A stretch of DNA of 64,000 bases from Sphingomonas sp. UV9 (GTDB lineage Bacteria; Pseudomonadota; Alphaproteobacteria; Sphingomonadales; Sphingomonadaceae). The stretch is taken from contig NZ_SCIN01000003.1 of assembly GCF_004101245.1 (NCBI RefSeq), forward strand, positions 930,001 to 994,000. The letters run 5' to 3'. Shown in pieces: positions 59,379 to 64,000 of this stretch (position 1 is the stretch's first letter; every line of letters starts with the position of its first letter). The position numbers and the translations under genes were made by a program. The notes beneath the pieces were generated by a model, which ran no database searches, was not told where the DNA came from, and saw nothing but the letters and a program-made list of their open reading frames with translations.

Positions 59379-62300
59379 ATGCACTCCGGTTACGTCCCGC
59401 TCCGCGTCTTCTCCTGTTACACCATGCTCGACGGCGCGATCGATCCGAAGGCGATCGCCAAGCAGGCGCGAGCGCTCGGCTTCCCCGCCGCCGCGCTCAC
59501 CGATCGCAACGGGCTGTATGCCGCGATGGCCTATTCGGACGCCGCCAAGAAGGATGGCGTCCAGCCGATCATCGGTGTGATGCTGGGCGTCAGCCGCCCC
59601 GACATGCCCGACGGCATAGCCACGCCGTTCGACTGGATCGCGCTCTACGCTCAGAATATGACGGGCTACGACAATCTGTGCGCGCTCGTCTCGATGGCGC
59701 ATCTCGACCGCCCGATCGAGATGCCCGCGCATGTCGACTTTGCCGCGCTAGAACGCCACACCGACGGCCTGATCGCGTTGACCGCAGGCGGCGAGGGCGG
59801 TCTCGCCCGGCTGTTCGCGGAAGGGCAGCCCGACCGTGCGAAAGCGTATCTCGACCGCCTCCAGGGCCTGTTCGGCGACCGGCTCTATATCGAGCTGTCG
59901 CGCCGCGGCGACGCGACCGAGATCGCCGCCGAGGAGGCGCTGATCGACATCGCCTATGCGCGCAACCTGCCGCTGGTGGCGACCAACCCGTGCTGCTTCA
60001 CCGAGAGCGCGTTCGGCGACGCGCACGACGCCATGCTCTGCATCGCGCATTCGACCTATGTCGAGACCGAGGACCGCATCCGCAGCTGCCCCGAAGCCTG
60101 GATGAAGCCCGCGCCGGTGATGCACGAGATGTTCGCCGACCTGCCCGAGGCGATCGCCAACACGCTCGTCGTCGCGCAGCGCTGCGCGGTGATGGCACCC
60201 TACCGCAAGCCGATCCTCCCGAGCCTTGCCGGCGATATCGAGGGCGAGGCCAAGCTGCTCCGCGACGACGCCGAGGCGGGCCTCGAGAAGCGCCTCGCGC
60301 GCATCACCGAACTCCACGGGGAAGGCGAGGACGGCTGGCGCGAGATGTACCGCAAGCGCCTCGCGTTCGAGGTCGACGTGATCGTCCAGATGGGCTTTCC
60401 CGGCTATTTCCTGATCGTCGCGGACTTCATCAAATGGGCGAAGGATCACGACATTCCGGTCGGCCCGGGCCGTGGTTCGGGCGCTGGCTCGGTCGTCGCC
60501 TGGTCGCTGACGATCACCGATCTCGATCCGATCAAATTGGGCCTGCTGTTCGAGCGCTTCCTGAACCCGGAACGCGTGTCGATGCCCGATTTCGACATCG
60601 ATTTCTGTGAAACCCGCCGCGTCGAGGTGATCCGCTACGTCCAGGAGAAATACGGCCGCGATCAAGTCGCGCAGATCATCACCTTCGGGAAGCTGAAGGC
60701 GCGCGCCGTGCTCAAGGATACGGGCCGCGTGCTGCAGATGAGCTACGGCCACATCGACCGCCTCGCCAAGCTGGTACCCAACCACCCGACCGATCCCTGG
60801 ACCTTGGAGCGTGCGCTGAACGGCGTCGGCGAGCTGGCGAAGGAATATGCCAACGACAACGCGGTCCGGAAGCTGCTCGATCTGGCGATGAAGCTTGAGG
60901 GCCTGCCGCGCCACTCGTCGACGCACGCCGCCGGCGTGGTGATCGGCGACCGGCCGCTCGCACAGCTCGTCCCGCTCTACCGCGATCCGCGCTCCGACAT
61001 GCCCGTCACGCAGTTCGACATGAAATATGTCGAGGGCGCAGGGCTGGTGAAGTTCGATTTTCTCGGGCTGAAGACGCTGTCGGTGCTGCAAAAGGCGTTG
61101 CAGATGCTCGCCAAGCGCGGCGTCATCGTCGATCTCGATGCGCTCGAATGGGATGATGCCGGCGTCTACGCGTTGCTCCAGCGCGGCGACACCGTCGGCG
61201 TGTTCCAGCTCGAGTCGGAGGGCATGCGCCGCACGCTGTCCGCGGTCCGCCCATCCAATTTCGGCGACATCATCGCGCTCGTGTCGCTGTATCGACCGGG
61301 CCCGATGGACAATATCCCGTCGTTCGGCCGCCGCAAGAACGGCACCGAGGCGATCGACTACCCGCACCCGCTGCTCGAACCGATCCTGTCCGAGACCTAC
61401 GGGATCTTCGTGTACCAGGAACAGGTGATGCAGGCCGCGCAGGTGCTGGCCGGCTTCTCGCTCGGTGGCGCGGATCTGTTGCGCCGCGCGATGGGCAAGA
61501 AGGTGAAGGCCGAGATGGACGCCCAGCGCGCGGGCTTCGTCGAGGGCTGCCTGACCGTCAACGGGATCAAGAAGGCCGAGGCGAACGCGCTGTTCGACTT
61601 GATCGACAAGTTCGCCGGCTACGGCTTCAACAAGAGCCACGCCGCCGCCTATGCGCTGCTCGCGTACCAGACCGCGTGGCTGAAGGCGCATCACCCGCAC
61701 GAATTCTTCGCGGCCTCGATGTGCTACGACCTGCACCAGACCGACAAGCTGGCGATCTTCACCGACGACATGCGCCGCCTGGGAATCGCCGCGCTGCCGC
61801 CCTGCATCAACGCGAGCCAGGCCGAGTTCGATGTCGAGGTGTTGGCAGAAGCTGACGCTCCACCAGCAGAATGTTCACCCGCGAAGGCGGGTGCCCAGTC
61901 TGGGCCCCCGCCTTCGCAGGGGGACAATCTAGCGGTCCGTTACGCGCTCGGTGCTCTCAAAAGCGTTGGCGAAGGCGCGATGGAGAAGCTGATCGTCGAG
62001 CGCGTCCAGAATGGTCCGTTCGCCGGCCTCGACGATCTCGCCAAGCGGGTCGATCCGCGTCTGCTCAACAAGCGCCAGCTCGAGACGCTCGCTGCGGCGG
62101 GCGCATTCGATTCGTTCGAGCCCAACCGCGCGGGCATCCATGCCACCGCGGAGACGATCCTTGCGATCGCCGCGCGCACGCACGAACAGAAGACCAGCGG
62201 GCAGGGGGGGCTGTTCGGCGATGCCGAACCCGCGGGCGACGCGATCAAGCTGCCGCCCGCGGTGCGCTGGACGCTCAGCCAGCGGATGGATCAGGAGAAG

Positions 62301-62942
62301 GAGGCGTTCGGCTTCTATTTCTCCGCGCACCCGGTCGATCGCCACCGCCACATCGCCAACAGCCACGGCGCGCGCGCCTATACCGCGCTGTCCGAACTCA
62401 ACATCCCCGACGACGGCAGCCGCGCGGGCGCGACGATGGCGGTGCTGGTCGAGGACGCGCGTTACCGCACGTCGGCGCGCGGCAAGCGCTTCATGATGGC
62501 GCAATGCTCCGACGCCAGCGGCCAGTTCATGGCGACCTGCTTCGACGAGCAGGTGTCGAAGGACCTCGAAGAGGCGGCAAAGGCGGGCGGCTGCGGCCTC
62601 ATCACCGTCGAGCTCGATCGCAAGCCCGGCGAGGACACGCCGCGCGTCAGCATCAAGCGCATCCAGCCGTTCGAGGGCCTTGCCAACCTTGCGCGCTTCC
62701 AGGTCGTCGTGACGATCTCCGACATGAGCGCGTTCGCCGGGCTCGCCTCTCTGCTCGCGGACCATCGCGGTGCGCGCGGCGAGGTGCGGGTGCGTGCGCA
62801 ATTGCCCGATGGCGAGCTGTGCATCCTGCTCGGCCGCGACTTTCTGCTCGACGGCGAGCTTGCCGAGCACATCGAGTCGTTGCACGGTGTCACCAAGGTG
62901 GAGCTGAAGACCTCGGAAACGAGGCTCGCTCTGGTCGGATAA
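59379..62942 (+). CDS. dnaE: DNA polymerase III alpha subunit (replicative), with an inserted palindrome
   Basis: The 1187-residue replicative polymerase. The N-terminal PHP domain shows YTMLDGAIDPKAIAKQARAL and LTDRNGLYAAMAYSDAA. The polymerase core has PGRGSGAGSVVAWSLTITDL, and the catalytic aspartates in MPDFDIDFCETRRVEVI. FKDTGRVLQMSYGHI-type ALKDTGRVLQM helices, IVAMPARGSTHAAG-like HSSTHAAGVVIGDRPLAQL, and the C-terminal OB fold follow. I start at the ATG at 59379, since earlier in-frame codons lie in repeats. Residues 832-849 (CSPAKAGAQSGPPPSQGD) come from an in-frame repeat; sequence on both sides is collinear with DnaE. Confidence 0.96.
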   Translation: MHSGYVPLRVFSCYTMLDGAIDPKAIAKQARALGFPAAALTDRNGLYAAMAYSDAAKKDGVQPIIGVMLGVSRPDMPDGIATPFDWIALYAQNMTGYDNLCALVSMAHLDRPIEMPAHVDFAALERHTDGLIALTAGGEGGLARLFAEGQPDRAKAYLDRLQGLFGDRLYIELSRRGDATEIAAEEALIDIAYARNLPLVATNPCCFTESAFGDAHDAMLCIAHSTYVETEDRIRSCPEAWMKPAPVMHEMFADLPEAIANTLVVAQRCAVMAPYRKPILPSLAGDIEGEAKLLRDDAEAGLEKRLARITELHGEGEDGWREMYRKRLAFEVDVIVQMGFPGYFLIVADFIKWAKDHDIPVGPGRGSGAGSVVAWSLTITDLDPIKLGLLFERFLNPERVSMPDFDIDFCETRRVEVIRYVQEKYGRDQVAQIITFGKLKARAVLKDTGRVLQMSYGHIDRLAKLVPNHPTDPWTLERALNGVGELAKEYANDNAVRKLLDLAMKLEGLPRHSSTHAAGVVIGDRPLAQLVPLYRDPRSDMPVTQFDMKYVEGAGLVKFDFLGLKTLSVLQKALQMLAKRGVIVDLDALEWDDAGVYALLQRGDTVGVFQLESEGMRRTLSAVRPSNFGDIIALVSLYRPGPMDNIPSFGRRKNGTEAIDYPHPLLEPILSETYGIFVYQEQVMQAAQVLAGFSLGGADLLRRAMGKKVKAEMDAQRAGFVEGCLTVNGIKKAEANALFDLIDKFAGYGFNKSHAAAYALLAYQTAWLKAHHPHEFFAASMCYDLHQTDKLAIFTDDMRRLGIAALPPCINASQAEFDVEVLAEADAPPAECSPAKAGAQSGPPPSQGDNLAVRYALGALKSVGEGAMEKLIVERVQNGPFAGLDDLAKRVDPRLLNKRQLETLAAAGAFDSFEPNRAGIHATAETILAIAARTHEQKTSGQGGLFGDAEPAGDAIKLPPAVRWTLSQRMDQEKEAFGFYFSAHPVDRHRHIANSHGARAYTALSELNIPDDGSRAGATMAVLVEDARYRTSARGKRFMMAQCSDASGQFMATCFDEQVSKDLEEAAKAGGCGLITVELDRKPGEDTPRVSIKRIQPFEGLANLARFQVVVTISDMSAFAGLASLLADHRGARGEVRVRAQLPDGELCILLGRDFLLDGELAEHIESLHGVTKVELKTSETRLALVG
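61872..61926 (+). repeat. In-frame copy of the short palindrome inside dnaE
   Basis: TGTTCACCCGCGAAGGCGGG, then TGCCCAGTCTGGG, then CCCCCGCCTTCGCAGGGGGA. It is close to the intergenic copy at 40474-40533, which reads GTTCACCCGCGAAGGCGGGT. Here it encodes 18 residues without a stop. Confidence 0.9.
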
Positions 62943-62960
62943 CAGCTTGGGAGAGCGGAC

Positions 62961-64000
62961 ATGCTTGGTGGAATGCAGGATTTCGAGCTTCGTGTGCCGC
63001 GCCTGATCGACCATGCCGCGCGCGAACACGGGGCCAGAGAACTCGTCAGCTACTGGGCCGACGGCCGCGAGACCCGCACGACCTGGGCCGGGATCGCGAG
63101 AGACGCCCGCAAGCTGGCGCAAGCGCTAGAAAAGCTCGGCGTCGCGCCCGGCGACCGGGTCGCGACGCTCGCGATGAACCACGCGCATCACCTCGTCGCC
63201 TGGTACGGGACGATCGGGATGGGCGGCGTGATCCACACGATCAACCCGCGGCTGTTCGACGAGCAGCTCGTCTACATCGCCAATCACGCCGAAGACCGCG
63301 TGATGCTGTACGACAAGGCGTTTCAGCCGCTCGTCGATCGCCTGCGCGAGCAGTGGACCAGCGTGCGCCATTATATCTGCTTCGACGACCTCGGCCCCGA
63401 GGGTTTCCAGGCGCTGCTCGACGCCGAGGACGGCGATTACGAGTGGGTCGAAGGCCCCGAGCGTGAGCCGTGCATGCTCTGCTACACCAGCGGCACCACG
63501 GGCAATCCCAAGGGCGTGCTCTACACGCACCGCTCGACGATGATCCACGCGATGGCCGAGGTCGCGCCGTGGGTGTTCGATCTCTCGCCCAACGCGGTCG
63601 TGCTGCCGGTCGTGCCGATGTTCCACGCCGCCGCCTGGGGCCTGCCCTTCGCCTGCGCGCTGTCGGGGGCGAAGGTCGTGTATTCGGCGGTCAACGATCC
63701 CGCCGTGCTGTGCCGCCTCATGAACGATGAGACGGTGACGCATTCGGCGGGCGTGCCGACCGTATGGCTGGCGATGTTCGGCCATATGGACGCGTCGGGC
63801 GATGCACCGCGGCACCTGAAGCAGGTGACGATCGGCGGCTCGGCCGCGCCGCGCGCGATGATCGAGCGGATCATGGGCATGGGCGCGACCGTCAAGCACC
63901 TCTGGGGTATGACCGAGACCTCGCCGATCGGCACCGCCGGCTTCGCGCCGCCGCACTGGGACGACATGACGCACGGCGAAAAGCTCGACCTCGTCGGCAA
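62961..64000 (+). CDS. Long-chain fatty acid-CoA ligase (AMP-binding), 3' truncated
   Basis: The first 346 residues of an acyl-CoA synthetase that activates a fatty acid via an acyl-adenylate. The AMP-binding signature is [18 protein letters not shown], and [20 protein letters not shown] and [14 protein letters not shown] are further family segments. GGGAGAG lies before the ATG at 62961. The gene runs off the window. The first part of the protein resembles the medium- and long-chain CoA ligase type. Confidence 0.9.
   Translation, partial: MLGGMQDFELRVPRLIDHAAREHGARELVSYWADGRETRTTWAGIARDARKLAQALEKLGVAPGDRVATLAMNHAHHLVAWYGTIGMGGVIHTINPRLFDEQLVYIANHAEDRVMLYDKAFQPLVDRLREQWTSVRHYICFDDLGPEGFQALLDAEDGDYEWVEGPEREPCMLCYTSGTTGNPKGVLYTHRSTMIHAMAEVAPWVFDLSPNAVVLPVVPMFHAAAWGLPFACALSGAKVVYSAVNDPAVLCRLMNDETVTHSAGVPTVWLAMFGHMDASGDAPRHLKQVTIGGSAAPRAMIERIMGMGATVKHLWGMTETSPIGTAGFAPPHWDDMTHGEKLDLVG

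Noticed and set aside
59748..61736. 662-codon open frame on the minus strand inside dnaE
   Set aside because: It is antisense to a well-supported gene, is rich in Arg and Ala, has no domain, and follows from the GC-rich third positions of the real gene.

Overview
The window is a GC-rich alphaproteobacterial chromosome segment, almost certainly from Sphingomonas or a close sphingomonad. The main clues are a 420-residue serine palmitoyltransferase whose key residues fall at the numbering known for the Sphingomonas paucimobilis enzyme, a PhyR/NepR/EcfG/PhyP general stress response locus, the nagZ-scpAB-tatABC order, tamAB, an ATP synthase zeta-type inhibitor, and several families of palindromic intergenic repeats. 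Most of the window is ordinary core genome with tightly packed operons and 4-base overlaps.

Layout. 0-8 kb: end of a quinone oxidoreductase, DUF1476-bolA-grxD (ATPase control and Fe-S/redox), a metallo-hydrolase with DUF4230, nadA and nadC for NAD synthesis, and a secreted RNase T2. 8-19 kb: tamA-tamB outer membrane assembly, nagZ, an AT-rich orphan gene between two copies of a small palindrome, scpA-scpB, tatA-tatB-tatC. 19-24 kb: the stress locus, with nepR-phyP on the minus strand behind a recognisable EcfG-type promoter, phyR and ecfG on the plus strand, and a second NepR-like gene convergent with ecfG. 24-33 kb: glnE, bcp, an M23 peptidase, an IscA-type protein, xth, two envelope proteins, a GNAT-fold protein that may be the bacterial ceramide synthase, and a desaturase. 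33-43 kb (minus strand): lptG/lptF, a hybrid histidine kinase, the sphingolipid genes spt-acp-cerR, proB and obgE. 43-47 kb: a TetR gene with its operator and target, ribosomal genes rplU-rpmA, hspQ, and tRNA-Ser(CGA).

47-55.9 kb is accessory. It has a pseudoazurin gene with an abnormal start, two genes that lost their 5' ends at the same point (a quinoprotein-associated binding protein and an RND pump), a LysR-controlled detoxification-like operon, a TetR/MFS pair with two matching operators, an alcohol dehydrogenase-like gene, and about 900 bases without a gene. From 55.9 kb core genes resume: lolC-lolD, a GNAT, glutathione peroxidase, dnaE and a partial acyl-CoA synthetase.

Points that stand out: a copy of the intergenic palindrome sits in frame inside dnaE; the stress locus appears to carry two NepR-type anti-sigma factors and a PhyP with no recognisable ATP-binding motifs; and sphingolipid genes lie within a few kilobases of the LPS-export permeases. 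All family assignments come from reading motifs and family knowledge; no database search was run.
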